Positions 19,798 to 31,571 of a DNA stretch of 64,000 nucleotides are shown piece by piece (within the stretch, counting starts at the first letter, position 1; each line of letters begins with the position of its first letter). This stretch comes from Sphaerosporella brunnea (lineage: Eukaryota; Ascomycota; Pezizomycetes; Pezizales; Pyronemataceae). The stretch covers positions 1 to 64,000 of the forward strand of contig VXIS01000090.1 of assembly GCA_008704415.1 (NCBI GenBank). Reading direction: 5' to 3'. A program made the translations under genes and the position numbers. Under the pieces are notes generated by a model. That model saw only the letters and a program-made list of their open reading frames with translations. It had not been told where the DNA came from and ran no database searches.

Positions 19798-21414
19798 ATG
19801 GAGTTTGCGATTGGCACCGTCCTCAGCGGAGGTTCGCTTTTGATAGGCTTCAAAGGCGCAATCGACAGTTATCAGCTTATTTCCAACATTGCGAAAGCGA
19901 GGCCACAGTCCGATTCCCTAGTGACCAAAGCAGCAATCGAAAAGCAACGTCTTGCTTCGTGGGGCGAATATAATGGGATTTCGGGGACCAGCAACAATAA
20001 CCAACCACCTGTATACGATGATAGCGTCAAAAAGCTTCTTCTGCGGACGCTTGCCTCAGTAGAAAACACACTCACCGATATGGACCAACTGGTCAACCGC
20101 TATGGGCTTCAACCTGTGGCTTTGGACTTGGGTCAGAACCCTGCTGCCGACTCTCAACTTTATCCAAAAAGTACTTTGGTCGAAGCGCTGGCGAAGACGA
20201 TGAAGAGCGGCGGCAGCAAGACACTGAAGCGTGATAAGATAAAATGGGCAGTGAATGACAACGCCAAGTTCGAAAACTTATGTGCCCAGTTGAAATATTG
20301 GAACGACAGTCTATACGAGATTGTCAAACCACCACATCAGGCTCTCATCGAGCGCGTACTGTCCACACACATATCATCGGCGGCCGTTTCTCCGGGCCGC
20401 TTCTCTCACCGCAATCAGTATTTGGCCTCTTTTTCAGCACTCTCGCAACTCAAGCATCGAATGCGTCAAGATCCACAATCCCCCGTTCTGGAGGTTAAGA
20501 CAACTGAGTTGACTATCGAAAACACTCAAACTGTTGTGGCCACTGTGGGCGCATCTAGTCGCTCGATCGGTGCCTACCAGAGCCTCATACCCGTTGTTAT
20601 CGAGTGGAAGGCAATCGACAACGCAAAGAACCATCAGGCCAGCGTCGAACGCGTTAAGAAGGTCGTTTCTCGCCTTGCGGTCTCTAAAGACCCCGACTTT
20701 CGCACTTTAGAGTGTTTTGGATTGGTCGATGATGGGACTCGCAAAAGACGTCTCGGCTTTGTGCATCGCCTCCCAGCACCAGATGTTGAATCCGACAAAC
20801 TTCCGACGCCCTTGTCTGAGCTTCTGACGATGGCAAAAACTGGCAATGTACACATGCCACCACTCGGTGCCCGTTATAGGTTGGCCAAAGCACTCAGCAT
20901 GGCCCTCCTTCTCATCCAAACTTCGGATATCCATCACAGAAGTATCCACGCCGACAACATCCTCTTCTTCCGGAAACAGGCAGCTTCAGGTACCTTACCT
21001 ATTTCTGATCCTTTCTTGAGCGGCTTCGGGTTCGCCAAACTTGCGGACGACCAGCAGAACCTCGATGAACCCGACGAGAAGTATGTGCACCGACGGCCGG
21101 AGTATATACCTGCTTGTACACCATATACCAAGCTCGATGATATCTATGGTCTGGGTGTGGTCCTATTCGAAATTGCAACGTGGAAGCCAGTGGAGCACTG
21201 GAAGAAGCCGGGGATGTCAGCACGTCAGTTCCGAGACGAGCTAATAAAGAATCTTCCGGAGTTGGGCGGTTTGGTTGGGGGGATTTATCAACAGGCCGTT
21301 CATCGCTGCTTGACGGGAGATTTTGGACTGCAATCAGCCAACGCTGACGGCGAGGAGCTGGAAAGGGCGTTTTGGTCAAGTGTAGTGAAAGAACTAGAGA
21401 TGTGCAATGCATGA
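19798..21414 (+). CDS. HeLo-domain protein with C-terminal pseudokinase
   Basis: An intronless 538-residue protein. Residues 1 to about 220 match the fungal prion-inhibition (HeLo) domain pattern: a hydrophobic N-terminal helix (MEFAIGTVLSGGSLLIGFKG), then IDSYQLI, then EKQRLASWGE, as in HET-S-type cell-death domains. From about residue 255 a protein-kinase-like fold follows: a VAIK-like lysine at K271 (VVIEWK), an HRD-equivalent H380-R381-S382 (IHHRSIHADNILFF) lacking the catalytic Asp, a DFG-equivalent with G409 instead of Asp (LSGFGFAKL), and C-lobe motifs YTKLDDIYGLGVVLFEIATW. It is therefore probably catalytically dead. In fungi HeLo proteins act in heterokaryon incompatibility and programmed death at the plasma membrane. 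The layout parallels animal MLKL (four-helix bundle plus pseudokinase). No NLR gene is adjacent. Confidence 0.85.
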   Translation: MEFAIGTVLSGGSLLIGFKGAIDSYQLISNIAKARPQSDSLVTKAAIEKQRLASWGEYNGISGTSNNNQPPVYDDSVKKLLLRTLASVENTLTDMDQLVNRYGLQPVALDLGQNPAADSQLYPKSTLVEALAKTMKSGGSKTLKRDKIKWAVNDNAKFENLCAQLKYWNDSLYEIVKPPHQALIERVLSTHISSAAVSPGRFSHRNQYLASFSALSQLKHRMRQDPQSPVLEVKTTELTIENTQTVVATVGASSRSIGAYQSLIPVVIEWKAIDNAKNHQASVERVKKVVSRLAVSKDPDFRTLECFGLVDDGTRKRRLGFVHRLPAPDVESDKLPTPLSELLTMAKTGNVHMPPLGARYRLAKALSMALLLIQTSDIHHRSIHADNILFFRKQAASGTLPISDPFLSGFGFAKLADDQQNLDEPDEKYVHRRPEYIPACTPYTKLDDIYGLGVVLFEIATWKPVEHWKKPGMSARQFRDELIKNLPELGGLVGGIYQQAVHRCLTGDFGLQSANADGEELERAFWSSVVKELEMCNA

Positions 21415-23265
21415 TGTGGGTGCTTTTCTTATTTCTATAGTTCCTTTTTTTCTTATGTGGTTGTGCATGTAGTTGTTTGGGAACATTTTACTTTTGTTTA
21501 TTTTACATCGCCAGTTGTTTAGCATAGCGTGATATTTCAGATGTGATCAGATAGAGGATGTTCGATATTAGCGTATCTTCTGAACGACTTTTTGAGAATT
21601 GGCCCATTCGGATCTGCAAATAATGGCTGCTTTACCTCGAATTCGAATCGAGAGAAAGTTTGTCACATCCCAAAAAGTTGAACGATGCGGAATCATTTCC
21701 GAGTCTTCGCCTGTAGGAACGCGTTCAATGAGGCCTTGGCGGACAGCAGTAACGTTGAGATAGGACCTCGGGGTAAGAAGGAAGCCAGAGGTCGCGCTAC
21801 TAGAGTAGATATTCGAATTCTTGTTGTAGTCTTCGAGCCCGTCAGCCTCGTCCTGGTTCCCGCTCGAGCGGTGGCGGCTCGGCCTTTTCTTGGGGGGGGG
21901 GGGACTCTATTGGAGATGTCGGGACAGCTTGGGGGGAAAGTTATTTGTGTAATTACCACCACAATGTGTCACTCGATCGGCGCTTTGCTGCGTGATAGCA
22001 AAACCCAACTTTTCACTTCTACACGTTTGCAGGTCGATGCAGAAAAAGTGAATAGAACGGTAAAGTCAAAACCACAGGTTAATGTATGAGTACTTACCTC
22101 CGGAGGTCGGTACGTATTTATTGGAGTCCTCGGCGACGCTGTCTACGAGTGATGCCTTATGAGTCCCAGATATTAAAGTGCACATTTCCTAAAAGTAACT
22201 ACTTAGTAGGTACTATAGCAAAAAGTGGGGTGGAATTGCTACCGCAGCTCCACAGCATTCCAAATTACTTCGATATGCTGGCCACGCTCCGGTATTGCTG
22301 TGATATTACTATGGTATTGCGATGGTATTGGTGTGATCTCAATGGGCAAATACCAATTCTTTGATAGTTCTCCTTTACTGCGATAGCAACTTCACCCGAC
22401 TTTCTCCTATAATAGGTACTCTACCGCATAAACTCGCAAGCAAGAGACTCGACGGCGCGAAAAGAGTAGTAGGAAAAGGCGTGAGGTGGTGGTGGAATAT
22501 ACTGCCTGATTCGCAGATTTTATGCAGTGGTCAACCGGCAGCCGAGATCTCAAAACGCGAGACCGTGACCGGCAACGGCGCCGTAACACACTCGGGCAGT
22601 CAAATTTCACTCGGCTCCCGGTGCACGTTGCTATTTTTCACCCACACCTCACGCCTTTTCCTACTACTCTTTTCGCGCCGTCGAGTCTCTTGCTTGCGAG
22701 TTTATGCGGTAGAGCGACGGGAAGGCTTCCACTCTATGCAAAACACCATAAGCTCCTCATTTTTCTAACCTCAAGCAAAAGACTTAACCTAGGAGGGGAG
22801 ACAAGGATCGACGGTTGTCATTTTCCACTTGATCATGAGTCTATCTACCATAATACATCTTATCTCATGGCCCTGCTCTACTCAGGTGCTTCCATCCATT
22901 CCAACGACGCAAAAACACGGCTCTCTAGGGACGATTCTTCCCAGCGATCAAATGCGTTTCATTATCAGCCGACCCAGGATTCAAAGGCCAATGGTCGGGT
23001 GCCCTCCTCACCGCACACTTCTCACGTGCGTATGCTGCCCCGCTGCGGCCGTCATGGCATTCATCAGTCACGATCCACTGGCCCCTACATATTCTGCCTC
23101 GTCCTTCTCACCTCTTGTCTTGGTCAGACACTGGTAACACTACTTGCGATCGCCTCGTCTATCACTTTTTCCACCTCCGATACCCGTTGGTCACCGTGCG
23201 ACCTAGCTTTGGAAAGCTCGTAGAGCTACTAGCCTCAACTCAGCAGCATACCCCACATTCTCATC
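21415..23265. other. Gene-free stretch with one long inverted repeat
   Basis: 1.85 kb between the HeLo gene and the GGPP synthase. Apart from the 70-bp inverted repeat described separately and a 12-base G run near 21892, I find no gene. Confidence 0.5.
22419..22714. repeat. Perfect 70-bp inverted repeat (possible MITE or hairpin)
   Basis: Bases 22419-22488 are the exact reverse complement of 22645-22714 (70 of 70). The arms begin CTCTACCGCATAAACTCGCA and end GGCGTGAGGTG. The 156-base loop is GC-rich and non-coding. No matching flanking duplication is obvious. Perfect arms imply recent formation or upkeep by gene conversion; a transcript would fold into a long hairpin. Confidence 0.95.
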
Positions 23266-24423
23266 ATGCCCGAAACCAACGCGACCTCACCGAACACCGA
23301 CGGCACGACTCTGAAGACCAGCGGCACTGCGCTGGAGACCATCGACACCCCTGGCAAGTCAGGCCTCAACTTTACTGTGTTGTCGGCGTGGACTGAGGAG
23401 AAGGAGAAGGTTTGTACCTGCGCAGCAACTTGAAGACCGCCGCTGACTTGGCTACAGATCCTGCTTGGTCCTTATGAATACCTCCTCGCCTACCCAGGCA
23501 AAGACATTCGTAAGCAGCTCATCGATGCCTTCAACGTATGGTTGCATGTGCCTGAGGATGTCCTAAAGGTTATCAGCAACGTTGTTGCTATGCTCCACAC
23601 TGCCTCACTGCTGTTCGTCTTCCTAAATCGTGGGCTGTGTCGCGATACTAAGAGTTGCAGGGTGGACGACGTTGAGGATAACTCGCTTCTCCGCCGCGGA
23701 GTGCCTGTAGCCCACAACATCTTTGGTGTAGCCCAAACCATCAACAGCGCTAACTATGTCTACTTCCAAGCGCTCGCGGAGCTTGCGAAACTGAACAACC
23801 CCGATGTGCTGAAGATCTACACGGAGGAGCTTTTGAACCTTCACCGCGGTCAAGGTATGGATCTATTCTGGAGAGATAACCTCCGCTGTCCGAGCACTGA
23901 AGATTACCTCGAGATGGTCAGCAACAGTGAGTGCTCGGAACCTCGATCCTCTATACCTCGTAGCTGACGCGGCTATTTAGAAACCGGCGGTCTGTTCCGT
24001 CTCGCGATCAAGTTGATGCAGGCTTCGTCCGCTTCAGACGAAGACTACGTGCCACTCGTTAACTACATCGGCTTGATCTTTCAGGTCCGAGACGACTACA
24101 TGAACCTCCAATCTTCAAAGTACCACGACAACAAGGGTTTCTGCGAGGATCTGACGGAAGGGAAATTCTCATTCCCTATCATCCATTCGATCCGCGAGAA
24201 CGTCAGTAACTTGCAACTCGTCAACATCCTCAAGCAGCGGACCGAGAACGAAGCGGTCAAAAAGTACGCTGTGGCGTACATGGAAAAAACTGGAACGTTC
24301 GCTTACACAAGGATGGTCCTTGCGGAACTGGATCAGAAGGCTCGAGAGTTACTAGAGGCTCATGGCGGAAACGAGCAACTCAGTCGGATCCTAGACAAGA
24401 TGAGGGTCGAGGAGGATACGTAG
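23266..24423 (+). CDS. Geranylgeranyl diphosphate synthase
   Basis: A 335-residue trans-prenyltransferase making C20 GGPP from FPP and IPP in the cytosol. Exons 23266-23409, 23458-23612, 23661-23926, 23981-24423; introns 48, 48 and 54 bp. The substrate/Mg2+ motifs are the first Asp-rich region [13 protein letters not shown] (exon 3) and the second QVRDDYMNL (exon 4), with the lysine-bearing segment [20 protein letters not shown] at the start of exon 2. The residues before the first Asp motif (MLHTASLL) fit a GGPP rather than a longer-chain product. The second intron is a multiple of three and has no stop, so it reads through in frame, but splicing is needed to give LLVDDVEDN. No terpene synthase lies nearby, so this is probably the primary-metabolism enzyme that feeds protein prenylation (compare BET4 and YPT3 at 56-59 kb). 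Confidence 0.95.
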
Positions 24424-24821
24424 AAAGAGAGCACGCGTAACACGGTATCACATGGTTTGCCCCAGGTAAAAATACCGACGATATCGAGAATCCCATCCTC
24501 GAACAAAGCGATTTGAAAACGCAACCCTTGCGTAGATTGTCATGTCTGCGGTTTCCTTACATTGTTTTTTTTCTCGGCACTTGGAGTTCTTGGTTGGGTG
24601 TGCTCTACGATATCTCTTCGCAAATGCTGCCATATTACGAGCGCAATTTTCCTTTGTTCTTTTATTCTGCAGGAGCATGATTTCTCCACCAGCCTCACTG
24701 TGGCGCATGCTATCTAAGGTTTCACCCCACATCCGCAGAGCCTCATGCAGAAAAGTTCACGCGCCCGTCAAATTTCACGTCCGCAGCGATACTCGCGACA
24801 CCACCGCACGCACCACGCACC

Positions 24822-26687
24822 ATGCCGTCCACCGCCGCGCTCTCCAAAAAGCGCAAGCTCTCCGCCGCAAGTAAAGATTCCAAATCCAAAAAAGTCACCA
24901 AAAAATCCAAAGCACCTTCATCAAAGGCTATCACAAAAAAGACCCCAGCATCGCAGGAAGATATTCTCGAGCTTGAAGATGCAATTGTTGAGTCGCCGAA
25001 GCATTACAACAATATTGTAACATTGCTGGGACATTTTGCCGACTTGTTGGATGTGCACCCGCAGTTGGCGATTACGGCGGCCGTGTCCCTTTGCCGCACG
25101 TTCTGTCGGTTGATGGCGAAGGGAAGGTTGATTAGGAGTAAGGAAGATTCGGAGGAGGAGGCGGTTATTGTTGCTTGGTTGAAGGACAGGTATAAGGACT
25201 ATGTGGTGGAGTTGTGTAGATGCTTGGACCACGAGGAGGGGGCTATACAGGTATGCTTCTCTGCCGGCTGCTCAGGTTTATGGACATGCCAGGAAGCTGA
25301 CTTTGGGAGAATACGGCGATGACGCTGCTTATGAGGCTGGTGAAAGATGAGGGTTTGCACCAGAAACCGGAAGGCGACGATTACTACTTCCCCAATGGTA
25401 CGTTTGGGAAGATCGTGCAGGCGGTGGTGTCCGTGAAGAACCTAGATGAGGAAGCGAAGGCGGAATGGGTGGAAAAATATGTGGATGCTTATGATGATGT
25501 GCGGTTTTCGTTCTTTCTCGGGATGAAGTATGGCTTATCTATTTTGGCTGGTTGGATTTCCATGGCTAATGGGCGGCAGGCACTTCCTCGACGACCGAAC
25601 AGACCAAACGATACCCCCCGAGCTCCTCGAAAACGCCGTCAACCTCCTCCTGCAACTCAAGAACCTCCCCACCGCCGACACCGAGGAAATAGAAACATTC
25701 TACGCCGTGTCTCCTCCCTCCAAGCCCAGCCGAAAATCCAAGCCCCCAGCGCTCCTCCTCCTCTCGGCACACCGCAAACTTGTGCAGGAGACGTGGTGCA
25801 GCATCCTACGCTACCCTCTTCCCCAGGCGCTATGTAAATCGGTGTTAATCGCAGCGGAACGCCGCATTGTACCCTCCTTCATCAAGCCGCAGCTGCTGAT
25901 GGACTTCCTCACCGCTTGCTATGACCACGGCGGCACCATCTCCCTTCTCGCCCTCAACGGTCTCTTCCATCTCATCTCGACCAAGAACTTGGACTACCCG
26001 AACTTCTTCACAAAGCTCTACGCCCTCTTGGACAGGAACGTGTTCCACGTTAAATACCGCTCGCGGTTCTTTAGACTGCTGGATACTTTCCTAGCGAGTA
26101 CGCATTTGCCTGCAACCCTTGTTGCCAGCTTCATCAAGCGCATGTCAAGATTGTGTCTTGCCGCTCCGCCAGGCGCGATCGTCGTCGTCGTACCGTTTGT
26201 GTACAACCTCTTCAAGCGCCACCGAGCTACGACGTACATGATGCATCGAATCCCTGTGGATGCGGAGGAAGCGGCCGAGTGGGCGGAGACCGGATATCAG
26301 GACCCATTTGATGCCGAGGAAACGGATCCGCTGCAGACGGGCGCCATTGAGAGCTGCGTTTGGGAACTGGAAACGTTGATGAGCCATTGGCATCCGAATG
26401 TTGCGACGCTTTGTAGGATCATCAAGGAGCAGTTCACCAAGGAACGTTATCAGCTGGAGGACTTTTTGGATCATAGTTATGGCAGTGTAAGTATCTCCCC
26501 GGCTCTGTGTTAGAGATGTTTGTAGGGCATGCAGCTAATGATGGAACAGATGTTCGATACGGAGGTGAACCGAGAGCTAAAGAAGGCGCCAGTGGTAGAG
26601 CCAGATGTGCCGAAGAAGATTTTTGAGAGACTGGAAGGAGAGGTGGAGGGACAGAACCCGCTGCTAGATCTGTGGAGTTTTCAGTAG
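24822..26687 (+). CDS. NOC4: Ribosome biogenesis protein Noc4
   Basis: A 563-residue nucleolar protein of the Noc4/CBF family, partner of Nop14 in 40S subunit maturation and export. Exons 24822-25250, 25310-25527, 25580-26486, 26550-26687; introns 59, 52 and 63 bp. The N-terminus is a Lys/Ser-rich nuclear-targeting stretch (KKRKLSAASK, KKVTKKSKAP). The HEAT-like middle includes HYNNIVTLLGHFADLL and TLLMRLVKDEGLH. The conserved C-terminal CBF domain runs from SCILRYPLPQALCKSVLI through KSRFFRLLDTFL-like and VYNLFKRHRATTYMMHR to HWHPNVATLCRIIKEQF. The last exon ends PLLDLWSFQ. The 5' end of exon 2 (NTAMTLLMRLV) was chosen by phase; a slightly different acceptor is possible. Confidence 0.92.
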
Positions 26688-26789
26688 GAGGTGTAAAATT
26701 AGCGGTGCCGTGAAGCAATAATGTACAGTACAACCAAGCCTAGAGCAGGTTAGACCGCCGCATTGGTTCGTCAGTGGTAGTTCCCATGC

Positions 26790-27245
26790 CTTACAAAAAG
26801 AAACGTAATGGAAGTGAATCACAAATTGTCACTCGGTATTTTGTTCTGCCGCGTACGCTGGCGGAAGGTGCAGGCAGTGCTGTGGAAAGAAGTGGCGTCG
26901 GCCACTATGGCGGGGTACAAGAGACGGAGGCTGAACACCTCCATGAAGGTCCTGTTGTCCGATGAACGCTGTACGAAAGCGGTGATGGCTTTCCTGAGCA
27001 GCACCCAAGTTGGACTGTGGCTTGCTGAGGTCTAAATGGTTTCCTGATCATGTATCTTCGTTCTTTTGTCCAGTAACGAATCTCCTTGGTGCGCATACAT
27101 ATCTGGTGCGAATTTCCTTGATTACTTTTCCTTTGGAGGTGCATGCCCCAGAGTAGAACTTTGAGCCTAGGGGTAGCATTGCCTCCGCTTCTCTATATAT
27201 GTCATGGCCGCAAGCGGCCGGATACAATATGAGCAAACAACATAC
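26790..27245 (+). mobile_element. 5'-truncated LINE 3' end (copy b)
   Basis: A shorter copy of the LINE at 14.7 kb. The conserved C-terminal tail reads VRWRKVQAVLWKEVASATM and then VLLSDERCTKAVMAFLSSTQ in one frame. The 3' UTR keeps the CCCAGAGTAGAACTTTGAG-like block, the hairpin GGCCGCAAGCGGCC (27206-27219) and an A-rich end (AATATGAGCAAACAA). The RNase H core and zinc knuckle are missing, so truncation went further than in copy a. Confidence 0.85.
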
Positions 27246-27329
27246 AAAGTCGCAGCCCGCAGCCAGCACTCTCACAGCCGAGCTGTCACCCCGCGCTTTT
27301 TGGGCCGGCTATCAAGAACACTGTATATG

Positions 27330-28240
27330 AAAGATACTGAGTGATGATTTCGAACACCCCATCTACAACCAGCACTTCCAGTGCTTTACACAAAAAACGC
27401 CATTGATATAAGCTAGTAGTAGTTGAGTCCGCGTTGAACGCTGGCTTATCGGGCTGCCTTATGCGTTGAGGAAAGGGACTGTATCATAAGCAATCACTCG
27501 GATAATTTAAAGCCCCGTTCAGAGTGCCGTATCAAGCTGGAAACTGTCTCGGGTAGAGTAATTTAATGCTTTGGGGCCGGAAACAATTAAATGGCTATAA
27601 TAAACCTAAGTTGAGTCAGTGTTGTGGTTTTCGGGGGTGAATGACAGGAATGTGGTGACATTTTGCGTGGTGGTTTCGGCTTCACGTCAACACGAAGAAC
27701 GTCCCGTGATTTAGAGGGCTGGAAACAATATCCCTTTTCTGCTGTGGTTGGGTATGTAAGAAAGTGTGGTGTTCTATGCTGTATGGGTTGAGGAAAAGCC
27801 GTTGAGGAAATGGACTGCTTCATAGCCTATCACTCGCTACTTCAAAAGCTCATCGTGGAGTGCTAGATCCGACCAGCTGCACAGATCAGGACTGCAGAGG
27901 CTTATAAGTCCAGACTCAGTTGGTGCTGCAAGTTGTTTTGGTGTGTATAAAAGGAATGTAGTGTGAAATTGCATCAGGTCTGTTCGAAAGGTCATGATGT
28001 GTATATATCAGCTTGAGCTTCTCATCAACATTCACGTCATAACCACCAACCACGTCCGGTGCTTTAGAAGGATGGCAACAGCATTCCATTTTGCGATGGG
28101 CATGCGGTAGTTAGGTTTTCGAAAAAATAATCGCTTTGTAAACCATATGGGTTGAGGACATGGGCCGGGAAAGGCACTGTCACATAGGGTATCACTCGAA
28201 ATTTCGACAGTTTTTCAAGAGTCTCACAATTCCGACCCCT
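27330..28240. repeat. Three diverged tandem units of about 340-360 bp
   Basis: The block GTTGAGGA..ACTG....ATCACTCG occurs with ATCACTCG at 27493, 27829 and 28191 (spacing 336 and 362). Upstream of each, related segments line up: a TTCACGTCA/CACGTC block, GCTTTAGAAGGATGGCAACA versus ATTTAGAGGGCTGGAAACA, and GTATGGGTTGAGG. Units are strongly diverged and non-coding. They directly follow LINE copy b. Confidence 0.7.
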
Positions 28241-31200
28241 GATGCATAGCCAGGCGATAAACAAGTCCATGTAATAGCCACAAGATCATGGTGACACAAA
28301 CCGGTGCATTGAGGAATTAGGACGGCTCAGAATTCTTCAGGCTTATGACAGTCCTTTTTTCACAGTTCAATTTTTGTCACCCGAACACGAGAGCTATGAC
28401 TAGAGTAGAGGCCTCACAAATACTGACTCGGGTGTATACTTTATTTCCGCTTGTGCCCGTACTATCTATTTTTCCAACTAGGTACTTCTACTCGTGATGT
28501 GCAGTAACGCTGAGGACGTGATGAAGAACCTCGAGCGCAAGAGACCATAAAATCCTAGATTGATTGGACGCGAGAGCGCCACTTCACCATCCCCCCCTTC
28601 TCCGGCGACGATTTCGCGACGCAAGACAAAAAATCTGTTGACTGAGCCGTTGACAACCACTAAAAAAGTCGCGAAAACGGAGAAGGGGAATGAGCACCTG
28701 AAGGCTTGGTATGTAGCCTCTTACCACTATCTTCCTACTGTCTTGCCGGCTAAAAATGGTGCTCCTACCAAACGATCAACCGCTTGGATCGTGAGCTAAG
28801 AAAATGCCCTACTTAGTCCGTCGGCTCGGTTCGCTAGATTGACACCGTCAACACTGGCCTTTGAGGTAGTCGCACAAAAAAGTTCCGAGCAGGTGGCCGC
28901 GGGTTTGTGGCGCCGGACTCGCTCGGGCTTCGAACGGCGGGTGGACTAAGGACAGATCATGATCGCTTTGCTAACAATTTCGTGCATACACAAGTGTAGT
29001 CGAGTCTGTGTGTTCGTATCGATAGCTACTCTAGAGTAGATAACGCTGGGTAAATAGGGCTCATAGATAGTACGTAGGTATCTATTTACTGTCAGCATTA
29101 GGCTTGCCCTGGGGACCGATTTCAAACCTCACGGACTGGAGAGGAGCTTTTGCGGAAGAAAGGAACGACTGAGAGGTGTTTATCGTTCGGAGCCGGTGTG
29201 GGTCTTTAGCAGAGACAAAGTGATCACCTGGTATTTCGCAATCCCCGGGGAGGGGGAAGACACCGTCGAAGTGACTGCACAAGAGGGGGATACAGAATGG
29301 CTGTATGTACGGATGATTTCTCCGGGTCTTGAGATTCATGGCGGGTGAGATGGCAATCGCAATCACAGAGGCTGGTCTCTTTGGATGCGGAGGTGGGAGA
29401 AAGATGGTGAAGAGAGAGTCCTGTTCATGCCCGACACGTGATCGGCTTCAGCTCGGCTTTTGCCGACACTCGCTGTTAACGGAGAGGGCTCAGACATTCC
29501 TTCTGTTGGTCCTTTCGTCCCTAGTTCTGTGCGCTATTTCGGCTATTTCGGAAGGGTTATGAATCTACTGGAAGGAGAGACTTGTCCGTGCTGAGTCGGA
29601 AGACTGGTCCGCGGTTGGTCGTTTGTTACCGCTTCAACGGAAAACTCTGCTTGTCTGTTTCTCCAGCCAGCCACCGTGCATCTGGGGTTGTTGCCGTGTC
29701 TGCGGCATGGTTCCTAATCAGGGGCGGAACAACCGAAAAGACAGTAGTTATCAGGCCGACAGATGTCTCAGTATGCGCACGGTGACTTGTACGTACACAA
29801 AGTGAGAAAAAAGTACGTAGCTGAAGGGGACAAAGCGTTTGTCCTCGTATCATATGCACCTAGTACACCGAATACACCCCAAGTACACAGTACAGCAACA
29901 TCGCATAATGCATATGTCCCAAATATGTACACGCGAATTCCCAGATCGGCGGCAGACCGGGTGGGGGTTGCGGTTTCCGGCTCCGGCTGGAGTTAGACCC
30001 TGTAAGAGTTTGCCCGCCGCGTGCGGTTTTCATCTCAATTGAAGGGATTTCACTGCCTGCCTAGTTTCCCCTGAAGATCTTCTCCTACGAAGCGTTTGGT
30101 TGGGATGGAGCCTCATCCGGCCGCAGGATGCAACGTAACATTCAGATTCCAGCTTGGGATCGACATGCAACAAGGTAAGCACGGTCCACTCTACGACACA
30201 CAAAAAATAATAATGTTACCTATGATAAACACTGGTGCCTGTCGACGCTTAAGCTGTTGATCACTTTGGCGCATCATTGTTTATCCTTCCCTAGGTTAAG
30301 CTAGGGTTGTGCGCTGTCGAGAGCTAACGGGCCGTGCACCCCATTAGGCACGGACATATGTAGCGCGTTGAGTTGTACCCCGGAAATCGCAATGATCGTC
30401 TGTCTTGTGGGAAATTGTTGTTGTTGCAGTAAATAGTAACGTTGTTGGGACTTCGGATTCCAAGACATTGTTACGATATCCCTGGTCTGGTGGGAATCGT
30501 AGCGGTTCAGGAACACCCGTAAGTGCGACAACAACGTCGAATAATACTTACTGCATCAACAGGAGATGACAAGAGCTTGTTCAGGGGAACTCCCTTGTCG
30601 CATCACCAGCTGTCGAAAGCAACATGCTCTATTGGATACGTTAGAATCTGGCCTACGCTTTCCATGAATTCAATTCTCGCCCAAGTCAGACGTCGTCGGA
30701 CGTCATCACTGTTGGTGCATTTCTGCATGTCTTACGGACGACACTCCTCTCTTGGTACCGATCGCCGCTGAAAAAATAAGCATAAACCAGGGTTTGTGTG
30801 GCGTCTAAGCCACATCCGTGCAAGAACCCGGAAAATCCGATTGGGTGCGGGAAAATGAACCGTGTGATCGCTCATGACTCTCTCTATGATCTGGGGTATT
30901 TTTGATACATCCACGGTGGATAGTTCCGTCCTCATTTGCTGGGTAATCCAGCCCGTTGGCACGGGTAGACTTCGAGCGGCGGAAGATGCCCTCGAGGACT
31001 GCCCAACAGCTAACTACAATTGTGCAGGGAAAAGCGGCATGGGGATGATCTTGTACCTAGTTCGACTCTCTTCAGCTGTTGGAGGTGAGTTTGGTTGTGA
31101 ACTTGCTTCGTTGTCGGTTCGAATTCGAGCATTTGCAGAATCCAGACTCATAGTCCGATGCAGGGCCCTAGTGGGGAACAGCCTCGCGGAGTTGTTCACC

Positions 31201-31571
31201 TGAGGATCGGCGATGTTGTAGCTTCAGAGGGTATGCCGTGATGAGACACGGCCTTGTAGTCCGGAGGTTGCCCTCAGTGTAGGGCATGTACCAACGCACT
31301 AACTCTCAGCCAGCGCGGAAGGGCAATCCCCTCAGGCCGAGCAGCCGTGGTCTCTCTAGAGGACTCTCTAGAGAACGGGGCACACAGTCCAGGAGAGGAT
31401 ATCGGGTTTGTATGGAGCCCGAAATCGATAAATACCCCCCATCCTCCGCCTCCAATTCCAATCTTCATCCCAACAGCACTCATCCACTCACAGCCAGACT
31501 CACTCTTCAACAATCCTCTTCACTCACATCCACTTTCAAAACCCAAACAACCAACCAACCCAATCATCAAA
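28241..31571. other. Gene-poor stretch upstream of the hydrophobin gene
   Basis: 3.3 kb without a recognisable gene. Longest frames (28560-28799, 30874-31203) show no family motif. A weak imperfect inverted repeat lies around 30418-30565. The last 200 bases are a CT-rich leader typical of strongly expressed fungal genes. Confidence 0.5.
31426..31434 (+). promoter_or_regulatory. TATA-like box of the hydrophobin gene
   Basis: CGATAAATAC lies about 140 bp before the ATG and is followed by a C/T-rich stretch (31435-31571) ending CAATCATCAAA just before the start codon, the usual layout of highly expressed filamentous-fungus promoters. Position and sequence only. Confidence 0.4.

Noticed and set aside
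22407..22768. Identical SRLFLLLFSRRRVSCLRVYAV peptide (shortened here) encoded on both strands
   Set aside because: Not a gene pair; it is the translation of the two arms of the perfect inverted repeat.
28560..28799. 79-codon Lys/Thr-rich frame
   Set aside because: No family, no introns joining it to anything, surrounded by repeats.
30418..30565. Imperfect inverted repeat (TTGTTGCAGTAA / TTACTGCATCAA)
   Set aside because: Short and interrupted; no extended homology between the outer flanks, so chance cannot be excluded.
30874..31203. 109-codon frame upstream of the hydrophobin gene
   Set aside because: Overlaps an equally long antisense frame and shows no recognised motif.
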